Shown here piece after piece: positions 23,256 through 34,033 of a stretch of 64,000 nucleotides of DNA. Within the stretch, counting starts at the first letter, position 1. Every line of letters begins with the position of its first letter. The notes under the pieces were generated by a model. That model made no database searches, was not told where the DNA came from, and was given only the letters and a program-made list of their open reading frames with translations. The translations under genes were made by a program, and so were the position numbers. The DNA is taken from NCBI GenBank assembly GCA_004369045.1, contig ML213524.1:494563-558562 (forward strand), read 5' to 3'. This stretch comes from Heliocybe sulcata. Its lineage: Eukaryota; Basidiomycota; Agaricomycetes; Gloeophyllales; Gloeophyllaceae.

Positions 23256-24500
23256 CAATCCTACCAGCATGACCTACCACCCGAACTCATGGACGCAATT
23301 GCTTTCACCTTGGACTCTCAGAATGACCTGGTATTGCTGGCGCTGACTTCTCGCTACGTGCGTCTGCGCTTTCACCCTTACATCTCCAGTACTGCGAAAT
23401 ACGAAGCCCGATAGGTATGCTCACTTTGGGCCGACTGACTTGCATCCGGCCTGCTTCGCTCTCTCACTATTCTTCCTGGCCATCCGTCCGTGAATGACTT
23501 CTCCGAAATCAGAGAGCACTTACCCAGGAGAACGCGACAATGGCGTCGCTTCGTCAGTGCGAAGGAGATCTCATCTCTGCACTTACCCTGACGTCGGATT
23601 TGCGTCGGTTTCGGCGGTGCAGGAAACCGCCTGCTGGTATCCTAGATCCGGCAGGCCGCGATCTATGGGCTACACTGCATGCACTGGGCACAGTTCAGGA
23701 ACTTCAAATACTCGATTTGACCGAGTACAACTCGTCCAAACTTAGACCCATTGCACGTCCTCTGCGCTCGGCACGTTGCTAGCCGCTCACCCATGCCTTC
23801 GACACCTTCGCCTTCCTTGCCTGATGGCAGGATACCGGTGGCGAGAGGTGTCTCTACCCGATGGAACATTTCCCAGTCTGGAAACGCTCGAGTGCGGCAG
23901 CGGCACTCCTAGTACCCTGCGCGTAGCACCGGGACTCAGCTCACTTCGTGGTATAGACTTCCACGATGAAATTAACGTGAACGTTTACTTCAACTTGTCT
24001 AACGCTAAAGGGTGGTGGGACGAGCCCGAGGACAACGGGAGCCACTTTGGCGTGAAGACCCGACCTTTGTGGAACGCGCTGCTGCTGGGATGCACCCGGT
24101 CGCATCCTTGCATCACGGTAAATGATATGGTTGTGAGGTACTGGACATCCGAGCTGGAGGAACTCGCAAGGTCGGCACCCCAGCCAACTGAACAGCAGTC
24201 CAGAAGCCTCCCCAACAGTGAGTGCTCGCGCTCGTTCCATGCGTGATCTGTCACCGAACCCTAAATCCTATGCGATGGCAGAGACAGAGTGAATCGGCGC
24301 ACAATGCGAGTCCCCCAACCTAAAACGACTTTCCCTAGTACCTGTACGGCGACGAGAGGAAGAAGCTCGGCAGGTTCATCGCGGGCGACCGATGCTATAT
24401 GGCGGCCGTCGTCGATGACGGCGAGCCAGAGCCACGAGTTACGGTGCGGACCGGCATGGCATGGGGACTCGAGCGTGTGTTGCTTCCTGACGGGAATATG
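23256..24500 (+). pseudogene. F-box/LRR-like relic C
   Basis: A full-length but broken member of the same broad F-box family, divergent from gene B. Scattered frames carry HDLPPELMDAIAFTLDS (F-box), SDLRRFRRCRKPPAG, ALGTVQELQILDL, MLAAHPCLRHLRLPCLMAGY, LPDGTFPSLETLECGS, LSSLRGIDFHDEINVNVYFN and, at about 24345-24490, LGRFIAGDRCYMAAVVDD, the equivalent of the RRFVEG..MAVIID part near the end of the intact genes. Stops and frame changes separate these parts, and the segment LRSLTILPGHP is out of frame with the F-box. An inverted partial copy (C') sits in front of gene D. Confidence 0.78.
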
Positions 24501-24504
24501 CGAA

Positions 24505-24640
24505 TCTTGACTCTTGCAGGCTCCCGGGCTCGTTGCCTGGCGCTTTCCTGCAAGCCTCTGGAGCACAATGTTATTGGATGGCAGACTGGACCTCTGGAGA
24601 TGGCTACCTAATCCAAACGACCTCTATTCTGAGCATGTGG
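24505..24640 (+). repeat. Dispersed repeat, copy 1 (partner at 26081-26225)
   Basis: Roughly 130 bases starting with TGACTCTTGCAG and containing TGGCGCTTTCC, AGACTGGACCTCT, TGGCTA and TTCTGAGCA are repeated about 1.6 kb downstream in the same orientation. Both copies can be read as a peptide with LDLW(K)WL..P.D...SEH. This may be a remnant of a different F-box-like gene; the family was not identified. Confidence 0.65.
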
Positions 24641-24699
24641 TCGCCCTGTGCCCCATATCTTATCTTTCCTCCTCGTGGCAAGACATTCACGCAAGGCTT

Positions 24700-24850
24700 G
24701 CTCAGAGTGCTATCCATTCATGCGTCATTCCGACAAAAATTGTATAGACAAAGTCGGGACAGATGTCTATCGGACATTATCAGGGAGGGACGTTGGGATT
24801 CTAGGACTGAGTACGCAGTTGTGAACGCGTGCGAGAGCAATTGTAGGCTG
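24700..24850 (+). repeat. Single copy of the 17.2-17.9 kb tandem unit
   Basis: Contains CATGCGTCATTCCGAC, a TAGACAAAGTCGGGACAG variant, CATTATCAGGGAGGGA and GAGTACGCAGTTGTGAACGCG, in the same order as in the tandem array at 17250-17860. It ends with EYAVVNACESNC where the array ends with EYALVNAHTSDC. As at the array, a BTB relic follows on the minus strand. Confidence 0.7.
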
Positions 24851-24985
24851 ACGTGATAAAGTAAAGTCGCGTTAGACTATCTGATAGCAGACCGTACAAG
24901 CCTGAGCATTGGTCTAGGGCTTTCTCGTCCTACTCGTTCGTGTTATATCAAAGGTAGGTTAGCCGCTGATAATCGAACTACATAC

Positions 24986-25981
24986 TTATAAGTAGAGGTC
25001 TTGGGCATACTTTTCCAGCAGCCGCTTCCAAGTACTTTGAAAGGTCGTTCCACATCTCGGTGTCCAATGACGAGTCGATGTAGGGGTCGACAACGGGGTA
25101 TATCTCTGCTTTGAGCACGAAATTCTGGTGCAGAGGGAGACCGAGCGTCCCGTCCACCCTGAAACTGCCCAGAGGCTTTGGTATCTCGCACGCCTTAATA
25201 ATATTTTCCTTTGTCGAGCAACTAGGGCCGCGATCGGGTGGTCCTGAGAGGTATATATCCTAGTCTCGCGACCAGCGTCGGTCTTCCCAAGAGATACTTG
25301 CGAGCTGGCCGCGCTTTCTATCCACGGGTTTCCCAATACAATTGACTCCGTCGGGTTCAACGCCCAAGAGAGGAAGATAGCGGGGATATCGCGATGCCTT
25401 CCTAAGTAAACGGAATGAGCCGCCATGTCTTCAAACATCAAACATCTCCCAGGATGGTAGGCGCCTCTTTCCCATTCTGGGAGTCGTAGGGAACAAGAGG
25501 GAGAGTTTTTGGACAATACGTTGACGAATGGCAAGAGTACTGAGGCGCAAAGTCGCTGATATCATGCTGCATGAGTCAAAGCACGTTCAAATGATCATAC
25601 GTGTATCGGTAAGAATATGACCCATAAGGAAGTAGGTCAAGTCCCGTCCCTCGCATAACTAAAGGTTGATATCCGGAGTCGGAGAATCAGGAAGACATAC
25701 ATGTCATCGTAGGACTCTGAATTTCTTCCTAGGATGGCGCGAAAGATCCCGGCTTCCGCCTGAAGGACGACGGTTCCGCCTCGAAACCGCAGAATCCGTA
25801 CACCGCCGTATGCGTATGATGAGACGGGTCTAATAGAAGCGCGGCCCGCCCCCCACTGGAACATATAGTTGCTGTGCTTTCTCGAGACTCGAGTCCTGTA
25901 TTCCCGCAGCAGGTGTTCGAACGATTGACAACAAGATAGACAAGGTGCGGGTCTTCGATATATACCGACTGACGAGGGCAT
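24986..25981 (-). pseudogene. BTB/POZ-domain protein relic 5, heavily decayed
   Basis: Pieces of the BTB protein family in different frames. The first BTB strand and helix survive as RFRGGTVVLQAEAGIFRAILG and NSESYDDMYVF, but the middle of the domain is deleted. Further downstream are DIPAIFLSWAL (family form DIPAILPAAFLL), ARYQSLWAV, and in another frame IPKPLGSFRVDGTLGLP. Stops separate the parts. The 3' flank at about 24880-24965 (GCAGACCGTACAAGCCTGAGCATT, GGTAGGTTAGCC) matches the flank of the relic at 17992-19022, giving a direct duplication of the block. Confidence 0.68.
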
Positions 25982-26080
25982 CTACGCAGCTTCCATGCTA
26001 ATCACCCGACTCGGTATAAGGACGCTCGGTTGCAACGGAGTCCTCTATCGTTTCGTCGTTGTCAATGGCTACCTGCTATG

Positions 26081-26225
26081 CGAGTGACTGACTCTTGCAA
26101 GTTTTGGATATGATGCTGGCGCTTTGCCATTCGAGCATCTGGAGTACGACGACGTTCCATCAGGCACGAAGACTGGACCTCTTGAAATGGCTATCCAGCC
26201 CTGAGGATATCTGTTCTGAGCACAT
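26081..26225 (+). repeat. Dispersed repeat, copy 2 (partner at 24505-24640)
   Basis: Same order of blocks as copy 1 (TGACTCTTGCAAG, TGGCGCTTTGCC, AGACTGGACCTCTTG, TGGCTATCC, TTCTGAGCACAT). One plus frame reads LDLLKWLSSPEDICSEHIGA. No complete gene was found around it. Confidence 0.65.
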
Positions 26226-26235
26226 AGGAGCGACG

Positions 26236-27950
26236 GCGATTACGTAGTAAGGGTTCTCTTGTTTTCTAGCGCGAAAGGCTTTCTGCAGAGGAGATATGTG
26301 TTAGCCTCATGCACTTGACTCACGAGCGGAGATATCCCGACTCACGGTGAACGAGTACCCTGAAGCGCACCGTGGCCAACGGGAGGAAAGAGGGCTCCTA
26401 CGCATAGTAAGGGAAAAAGAGTGCCGCTTGAGCCGCTGTCCTTGGGCGTTGAGCCAGCCGTGAGATGGAATGGCGGGATACTCCTATCCGAACAGCTATA
26501 TCAGCGGGCAAAGGCTTGTTCCCACCAGTCACGAAGAAAACACCCGACCCGCCGACCGGGCTGAGGAGAAATTGAGTCCCAATGCGCGCGCCAACGACTT
26601 TCACCGTTGACTCGAGTATCCCGTCCCGTCCAATAACAACGGGATAACTCACTCTACACCCTGACCGCTTGTCGGGAGAGGACGGAGGCTATCCCAGGAC
26701 CCAACCGGAAATCCCCCACAACAAGAGGGAGACAGGGCGGGAGTGTGGTACGTGGGATAACACATCACGTTTTGTAAACAATGTTGCCCCGGACGCTGTC
26801 AACGACTTGCGAGCCGCAGTGGCTGAGCATACTCGTACAGCAGTCCGCTTCTACCCTGATTCGGTCTTGGCAACACAGTAAGAGGAGAGGGACAGCGCGC
26901 CGGATGATTACATCAGAATTCGCCCGACCGTCCGACTCCGTGCATCTTGTGCCAAAGCCACCAGCTGAGACACGCTTCCCCGCTTTGCATTGCGGCAGAG
27001 GAACGAACACGTAGATTTCCATATCCTCCTCACACCCGATAAAGCGATCTGGCGCACCGCCCGCCTCCCGGCCCGCTTACCGACCAGCACACATGCACCT
27101 CTGTGCTATGTGAGAGCGAGTAAGCGCTAGGGGAGGGAGACCGACGCGTCCATGGAATCACAAAAGGACACCCACCACAACTAGGCGGTCGCATTGGCTG
27201 GTGAGAGCGTCCCGTCTGCAAGCCGACAACCTCCACACGCACCAATTTGACAGACGGCCCTCTCTCTGGACACGCGTAACCACCGGCATACAGCGGCCTA
27301 CATGCTGTACGTGAGCGGGTTGGCGTGAGGAGAGCGAGACCGGCGTAGTTGGACGAGGAGCATACTTCCGCTTGTGCACTTACACGAAAGGAGACCCTCC
27401 CTCGATGGCGGGGCAGACGATCTACTATAGCTAGCGGACGATATCCCTGTCCGTGCCCGACCAACGCGAGTAGCTCAGGGTCTGATCGATCCTCCAGAGT
27501 ATACAGCTATCAGAGGCATTGAATAAACCAGAACGCAGGAGATCGGCAAGACGTGCATCGGGAGGTAGGTAGATGGCGATCGCGTTCTTGGGGGTGGGCG
27601 GACAGAGCAGCAGGCGGCGAGGCGGGTACAGCCATACCGGCATGGGTTGTATGCACTGGGAAGGGAGAGCTTGCACGGTGCTCCTCATTATTGACTTTTT
27701 GACGTGAAAGCAACGCACGTGGTCGGGTTGACACCAACATTCGGCCGGCTACGTCCGCTGGTCCCTGTCTCCTGCCCGTCTCCTGCCCATCTCTGCCTCC
27801 TTGCCCACTGCTCGCAACGCTCGACCTCTTTCCCAAGTCCGCTAACACCGACCCAGCTATCTCTCACAGTCCTCCGCGCAAGCGTCCAAGCGATCACGTA
27901 GTCGACCCTATCACCGCCCGTCGCCTTCCCGGCGGTACGCTATCATGTCC
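26236..27950. other. 1.7 kb without a recognisable gene, at the centre of the mirror duplication
   Basis: This stretch includes the midpoint (about 26.7 kb) between the ATGs of F-box genes B and D. It holds only short open frames without domains. The two sides of the midpoint show no clear inverted similarity by eye, so the duplicated arms are separated by unrelated DNA. Confidence 0.5.
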
Positions 27951-27958
27951 TATATAAA
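27951..27958 (+). promoter_or_regulatory. TATA box of the truncated F-box gene
   Basis: The bases read TATATAAA, 60 bases before the ATG at 28018, with a C/T-rich stretch between them. Position and sequence fit a core promoter. Confidence 0.65.
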
Positions 27959-28017
27959 TCCCCACCCCGTCCCTCGTCGCGAGGTTCCCTGACCTCCCCC
28001 TCCCCTCCCCTCCTACC

Positions 28018-28838
28018 ATGTCCCCGCCCTCTCTCCCTCTCGAACTCCTCGACGCCATCCTCTTCCACGTCCCCACCCCATCCCTCCCCATCCTCGCACT
28101 CGCCTCGCACACCCTCTCCGCCCTCGCGCACTCCCACCTCGCCTACCGCACCATCCGCACCCGGCTATCCAACGCCCCCCTCTGGGCCGCCCTCGCCGGC
28201 CGCGCAGCGCGCGTCGAGTCCCTCACCATACTCCCCGAGGACGCGGAACACCTCGACAGCGCGTACAGAGCGGACCTGCCCCTCGACGAGCGGGTGCCGC
28301 CTGGGTTCTCCTGCCCCCGCTCAGGCTCGGACGCGGACGCGGAGCAGCTGATGATCCGCGCTCTCAAGCGCATGACTCGCCTCACCCAGTTCCGCTGGCT
28401 GCGCGTCCCCCAGCCGGAGGGCGGCGCCGTCTGGGACGCGCTGAACGCGCTGGGCACGGTGCAGAGGTTGCACGTGGTTGATATCGGGGAGGAGGGGGAT
28501 GCTGGCGGGAGGAGTATCGTGCGGAACGAGGCTGTGAGTCGTTGGCGTCTTGCGTCTGCCCTCTCGCTGTTATCTGACACGCTACCACAGTTCCTCAGGA
28601 TCCGTGGCCTCCAGAGCCTCAAGATCCGCACGAGCGCGTTCACGCGCGCTGAGGAGGGGGTGCTGTTGAGGAAGATGGTCGTTCCTGTTCCGGAGCAGAG
28701 GGTGCGTGTCTGCGTTGTTTCTTTATCTCCTATCGCTTGGTTTTTTTCGTCTCAACCCAAACCAAACCACTAATTGAAAGTCTGCTATAGGACTAGGATG
28801 CTATCCGCGGTACTCGTGATTTACAGGTGCAGTTGGGT
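28018..28838 (+). pseudogene. F-box protein lacking its C-terminal half, GC-rich
   Basis: The N-terminal part matches the F-box family of this window: LPLELLDAILFHV, ALASHTLSALAHSHLAYRTIR, ESLTILPED, DERVPPGF, IRALKRMTRLTQFRWLRV, ALNALGTVQRLHVVDI. An intron at 28534-28590 leads to FLRIRGLQSLKI, and a further GTGCGT donor near 28700 leads to bases resembling the end of exon 2 (RMLIDNC.DLQ in relatives), one base out of length. Nothing like exon 3 or 4, which hold the LRR-like half, follows. The third codon positions are very rich in C and G, unlike genes A-E. The promoter looks intact, so a short F-box-only product is possible. It is either a truncated relic or a real short form. Confidence 0.6.
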
Positions 28839-30004
28839 GAGGGATAGAGGAGGGAGAGAGAGGAGAGGGTGGCGCTCGATACCCCGATACCTTTGCATTT
28901 TTTGGGTTTACTAGACTCTGGGTTTAGATTTATTGGGATTTCTGGAATTGGTGCGTCTTTTGCTATTAGATTTCGGATTTGGATTTTGGATTTTGGAACA
29001 TTTGGATTAGGGGGTTTATAGAGTAGACTAGACGTATGGTATATGGGCGGGGTAATTGTTATTGGGCTAATTCTACTCGAAGTGATATAGAGGGATAGGG
29101 AAATGCGATCGGAGGGAGCTCTCCATCGCACACCTTTCCGCCCACAAACTCGATCCATCCGTCAGCTACATACCTCGTTGTCGTTGTGAGCTTTCTCAGG
29201 CCGGTGGAAGCTCCGACTACGCGCACGAGGGTCCGAAACTCAGAATGGGATGCTCGAGTCGAGGGTTTGCACGCCCCTCTTCCGGCAGTGTCGAGCGATG
29301 GGAAAGGATATGCGATATGCTCCCTCGGACGGGGTATGGGAGGTGGAGCTGGAGGGTTGGATGTGGGAGTGGGTGTCGGGTGCTTGGAGCCTGGTGGGGG
29401 CACTCGGTTCTCCGGCCCAACTTTCTTCCCCTTGAGCGCTCAGCGCTCGGCCGCGGGGAGCGTACTGGTTCCCCGTGACTGGAGGGGTATCTGCGCGTAT
29501 GAGGTGCGTTAGTGGTGGGTATGCATCGCTCACTCGCTCGGTCGATTAATTGGGGAGTTGGCTAGTGGGATCCTTCGCGGTTGGGACTGGCTCAGGCAAG
29601 TATCAGTGATCTCGTACAACCCATCGCGTCCGCACGATCGAGTGATTCTCCGCGTCTAGCCTTTCTCGAGCGGTGTGGGTGGCTTGGGAGCGAGTCAGTG
29701 GGTTGCGTATCGCTTCAGACAGTGTGCCCGCTTTAGCTCACCTGGCATGGGTGTCGGTGAGCGGAGTACTCGGAACTCAGACGTGCAGAGTTCTCGAACT
29801 GTGCCCGTTGCGTTCAATATGTATCCCGTAGATCGCGTCACGGACGAGAATTCGATGCCTTGTCTCAGGTGAGGCTCCATATACGAAGCGACGCCATCGT
29901 TTCCTCGTCGGAACGCGCGTTCTCGTGGGTACGTGCTCTCTAATTTCTGGGAGGACGTCCTCGGATGGGATTATCAGGAAGAAGGGAGGAGCACGGCCGG
30001 AATG
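28839..30004. other. 1.2 kb without a recognisable gene
   Basis: Starts AT-rich, then becomes G-rich around 29300-29450 with short open frames on both strands that show no family sequence. No repeat was recognised. Confidence 0.45.
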
Positions 30005-30168
30005 TAAGTCAGAGTTTGATTTTGCCTATTGGGCTTTCGTATTTCGCGGTACTGGAAGGGTGAAAGCGCAATACGCACGTAGCGAGATGTCAGCGCCAGC
30101 GATACCAGGTCATTCCGAGAGTCCAATTGGGTGAAAGCAATTACGTCGATGAGTTCAGGTGGTAGGTC
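30005..30168 (-). pseudogene. F-box relic C' (inverted partial copy of relic C)
   Basis: Reading the minus strand from about 30168 gives HDLPPELIDVIAFT, then in a neighbouring frame LDSRNDLVSLALTSRYVRI and FQYREIRKP. At the DNA level it follows relic C closely (GACTCTC.GAATGACCTGGTAT.GCTGGCGCTGAC.TCTCGCTACGTGCG with only scattered changes). Similarity fades near 30005, so only the F-box part remains. It is head-to-head with gene D just as C is with gene B. Confidence 0.8.
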
Positions 30169-30269
30169 ATGCTAGTAGGATTACTCGTCTGAATACGAGC
30201 ACGCGGCAAGTGCCGGGCACTCAGTTAATGCTGAACTTGTGCTGGATCGATGCCTATCGTCTTGCAATC

Positions 30270-32053
30270 ATGTATCATCTGCTGGCTCTCCCTCCCGAGC
30301 TCCTTGAGAATATCGTAGCAGACGTGGATCGTCGCGAGGATGTACTGTCTCTGGCCCTATCTTGTCGCTACCTCCACTCGCTCGTACCGCCCTCACTTCT
30401 CCAATACCGAGACATACGCTGCAGACTAGGAAAGTCTGCCCTCTGGGATCATCTAGCGTCGGACGACTTGCACGCCGGGCTGCTGCGTTCACTTACAATT
30501 ATGCCTGATCGGTGCGGTATAAGTATTGATTCGGGGCTCAGGGATAATCTGCCCAGGGAAGAGCGCGTCCCCGATGAGTATCGGGAACCTACATCTGACG
30601 AGGCGACGAGGGAGCCGTATAGGAAGCCAGGCATGTGGGCTACTTGGCAAGCGGAGGAGCGTCTCATCCACACGTTGAAGCGGTTGCCGAACCTTCGCCG
30701 ATTCCGATGGTTCAGAACGCCTGCAGACACTGTCCCAAATCCGGGACACAGTGATGTCTGGGAGACGGTCAACGCATTGGGCACGGTCCAGGAGTTGCAT
30801 GTTCTCGATTTTGCCGGAAAGTGGTCGCCATGGATGTTATTGGCGCCAGCAGGCGATCCCTCCAGCTCGGTAGGTCGTGAGCTGTATCACGCATAGCATA
30901 TCGTGTCCTAACGCTTCGCCATGGTTAGCTCCTGTTCTTCCCAGGGCTGACATCTTTCAACTTGAAGGGATACCCCTTTCAAGGAGAAGAACAACGCCTT
31001 CCGGATGCAACGCCGCTTCTGCACATGCTGGTCGATAACTGCCCCGACCTTCAGGTACGCTTACTCTTCTGGACCGAGCTAGGCCCACACTTACCGCCTG
31101 TTAGAGCTTGACATTGGATCTGGGGATGGAAATATACGCACGGACTGTATGTGCTGACCTGCTGCTGCGCCCGCCAGGCTGGCCGAACCTACATACCCTG
31201 TATTTGGACTGGTTCCACTGCACGTCGTCAACACTCTCCACTTTTCTTGCTAGTCACCCATCACTAAAGGATATCCGTCTTTCTCGCAAGATGCCGGGTT
31301 ATGACTGGACGAATGTGGTACTCCAGGATGGCGCTCTTCCGAACTTACGTCGACTGGAGTGCAGCAGCCACACGGCGGCAGCGCTACTCAAGAACCCACG
31401 AGCTGCGAACGGTCTTGTGTCGCTTCGAGGCGTCAACTTGGAGGATGAACTGATTGTGGACAAGTATTTCAACCCTGGCCGTAGTGATGCATGGTGGATT
31501 GTGCACACAAATGACCGCCTTGACTTGAAGACGTGGAGAGCTTCCCCGTGGAAGGCGCAGCTACTGGAAGGTATTCGGCTGCACCCTTTGATTACGTCGG
31601 TGTGGCTCGGTACTGCATCGAGCAATGTCCCAAAGACTCATGTGATGGAACTCGCAACCGTTGCGCCTCAGATCACAGAGCTGTCTTTGCCGCATGATCC
31701 GCCCAATCCTCTCGTAAGTACTTACAACCACTCGGTGCGATGTGCAGATCGTCAACTCATCGCGGATCCCCCTTTTCCTCTTGAAGGACGAGAGCGAGTG
31801 GATAGACACGCTATCCCACTTCCCCAACCTCAAATATCTCCGGTGGTGTGCCCTTATTCCTCTCATACGAACCTTCGGTCACGGAAGAGGCCGCCGTGAG
31901 GCTGAGCAGATTTGTGCTGTGGACGATTCCTGGCGTATGGCGGTCATCATCGACCGGAACGAGGACGGCCAGATAAAATGGGTGTTCAGACGAAAGGGAG
32001 ATAGTTTAGAGCACGTGCTTTTGGAACCTGACGAGACTATATATACAGCGTAG
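30270..32053 (+). CDS. F-box/LRR-like protein D
   Basis: Mirror partner of gene B. Exons 30270-30869, 30929-31054, 31105-31713 and 31787-32053 give about 533 residues. Landmarks are LPPELLENIVADVDRREDVLS, LQYRDIRCRLGKSALWDHL, EERVPDEYREP, LRRFRWFRTP, ALGTVQELHVLDF, WPNLHTLYLDWFHC, LQDGALPNLRRLECSS, APQITELSLPHDPPNPL, MAVIIDRNEDG and the end ETIYTA. In the last exon a stretch of about 22 residues (PLIRTFGHGRGRREAEQIC) replaces the family form LSDGPSITEEATVRLRRF. Compared with gene A, a 2-base and later a 22-base deletion explain this and together restore the frame. The gene is thus open to its stop but with altered sequence at that point. An ATG in frame at 30228 may extend it by 14 residues. 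Confidence 0.82.
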
Positions 32054-32317
32054 TACTGAGTGATCTTGGAGTTGGTGGTTTTGCGTATGGAATGGTAGTC
32101 GGAGCCTAATAATAGAGGCTGATTGGCAAGGTCCAGTTTGTGGTACAACATTCCGCACTTAAGTGCGAGAGAGGTAACCGAGATTCAAATTTGCAAACAC
32201 CGTAGACCACATTGCTGTCTATCCTCTGTCTTTGTGTAGACTGTGTGGCAGAAGACTCGCGGCAAATGCCGGTTATTGTGGCCCTGGACCTACCGTGAAC
32301 TGCGTTGTCTGGCAGTC

Positions 32318-34033
32318 ATGCATCTGCTTGCTCTCCCTCCTGAGCTCATTGACGGTATCGCAGCACGTCTAGATTGTCGCGAGAACGTACTCTCTCTTGC
32401 CCTCTCTTGTCGCTGCCTGCACTCGCTCGTGTCGCACACGCATCTCCAATACCGAGACATACGCTGCAGACTAGGAAAGTCTGCGCTCTGGGACCGTCTA
32501 GCCTCCGACGACTTGCACGCCGGGCTGCTGCGTTCACTTACAATTCTACCTGACGATGCGTTCGATGTTCAGTCGGTGCTCAGGGACAATCTGCCCATGG
32601 AAGAGCGCGTTCCCGACGGGTATCGGGACGAGGCGATGGTGGCGTCTGACAGGGAGGGAGAGGAGCGTCTCATCTGCGCGTTGAAACGGGTGATGAGTCT
32701 GCGCCGGTTCCCGTGATTTAGGTGTCCGGGAGGCGATAGCATCTGGGTGACGCTCAGCGCGTTAGGCGCGGTCCGGGATTTGCATGTTCTTGATTCTTGA
32801 CCTTGGCAGAGAGATGTCGCGGTGGTTGTCAGAGGCGCCGGCAGTGGACTCCCCCAGCCCGGTAGGTCGTGAGTTGTATAATGCATAGCACATCGTGTCC
32901 TCACGCTTCGCGACGGTGAGTTCCTCTCCTTCCGAGGGCTGACGTCTTTCAACTTGAATGCAAACGTGTTTGACGAGGGACAAGACAGTCCGGGTGCAGT
33001 GCCGCTCCTGCGCATGCTGATTGATAACTGTCCTGACCTTCGAGTACGTCTATTCTTCTGAACTGAGTTGAGCCCTTGTTGATGGCCGTTAGAGCTTGAC
33101 ATTGCATCTAGAGATGTATCAACACATGGAGACCGTATCTGCTGACCTGCTGCTGCAACACCCAGACTGGGTGAATTTACATACGCTGTATCTGGAGGGT
33201 TTCCACTGCACGTCGTCAACACTCTCCACTTTTCTTGCTAGTCATCCATCACTAAAGGATATCCGTCTTTGTCACAAGATGCCGGGTTATGACTGGGCGA
33301 ATGTGGTACTCCCGGACGGCGCTCTTCCAAATTTACGTCGACTGGAGTGCAGCAGCTACACGGCGGCAGCGCTGCTCCAGAACCCACGAGCCGCAAACGG
33401 TCTTGCATCCCTTCGAGGAGGACGAACTGAACGTGGATTCGTATTTCAACTATGCCAGTGATGACGAGTGGTGGGGTGCGCACCCAGACGATGACCATGA
33501 TTTCGAGACAAGGACAGGAAGGCGCAGATGCTGGAGGGTATTCGGCTACACCCTTTGATTACCTCGGTGTGGCTGGAGACTGAATCGAGTGATGTCCTCA
33601 TGGCTCGTGTGATGGAGCTTGCGAGTGCGGCGCCTCAGATCACAGAGCTGTCGTTGCCGCATAATCCGCCCACGCCTCTCGTAAGTAAACCCGCTTGGTT
33701 CGATGCGCGGGTCGTCTCGGCAACTCATTGCGCGGATGCCCTTTTCGCATTGAAGGACGAGAGTGAGTGGATAGACACGCTATCCCACTTCCCGAACCTC
33801 GAACAGTTCCGGTGGTGCGCCCTTATATTTTCCTCGGATGACCCTTCCGTCACGGAAGAGGCTACTGTGCGGCTACGCAGATTTGGTGAGGGTTGTCCGG
33901 CTTTGCAGGCTGTGGGCGATCCCTGGGATATGGCGGGAATGAGGACGGTCAAATCGAATGGGTGTTCACACAAAAGGGAGATAGGTTAGAGCCTGTGCTT
34001 CTGGAGTCTGAGGAGACTGTGTATATAGCATAG
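32318..34033 (+). pseudogene. F-box/LRR-like relic E
   Basis: Mirror partner of gene A; even the bases before the ATG correspond (CAGAAGACTC.CGGCAA.TGCCG, TACCG.GAACTGC). The F-box half is well kept: LPPELIDGIAARLDCRENVLSLALSC, SALWDRLASDDLHAGLLRSLTILPDD. Defects by comparison with A: TGA at 32714-32716 where A has TGG (FRWF); a 7-base near-duplication at about 32790; an 11-base loss near 33417; a 10-base loss near 33513; and a 13-base loss near 33938. Between the breaks the family sequence is clear (WVNLHTLYLEGFHC, NYASDDEWWGAH, LRRFGEGCPALQAVGDPWD) and the end still reads VYIA before TAG at 34031-34033. Confidence 0.85.

Noticed and set aside
26236-27950. Search for inverted similarity at the centre of the mirror duplication
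   Set aside because: No matching stretches were found by eye on the two sides of about 26.7 kb, so the duplication is not a continuous palindrome.
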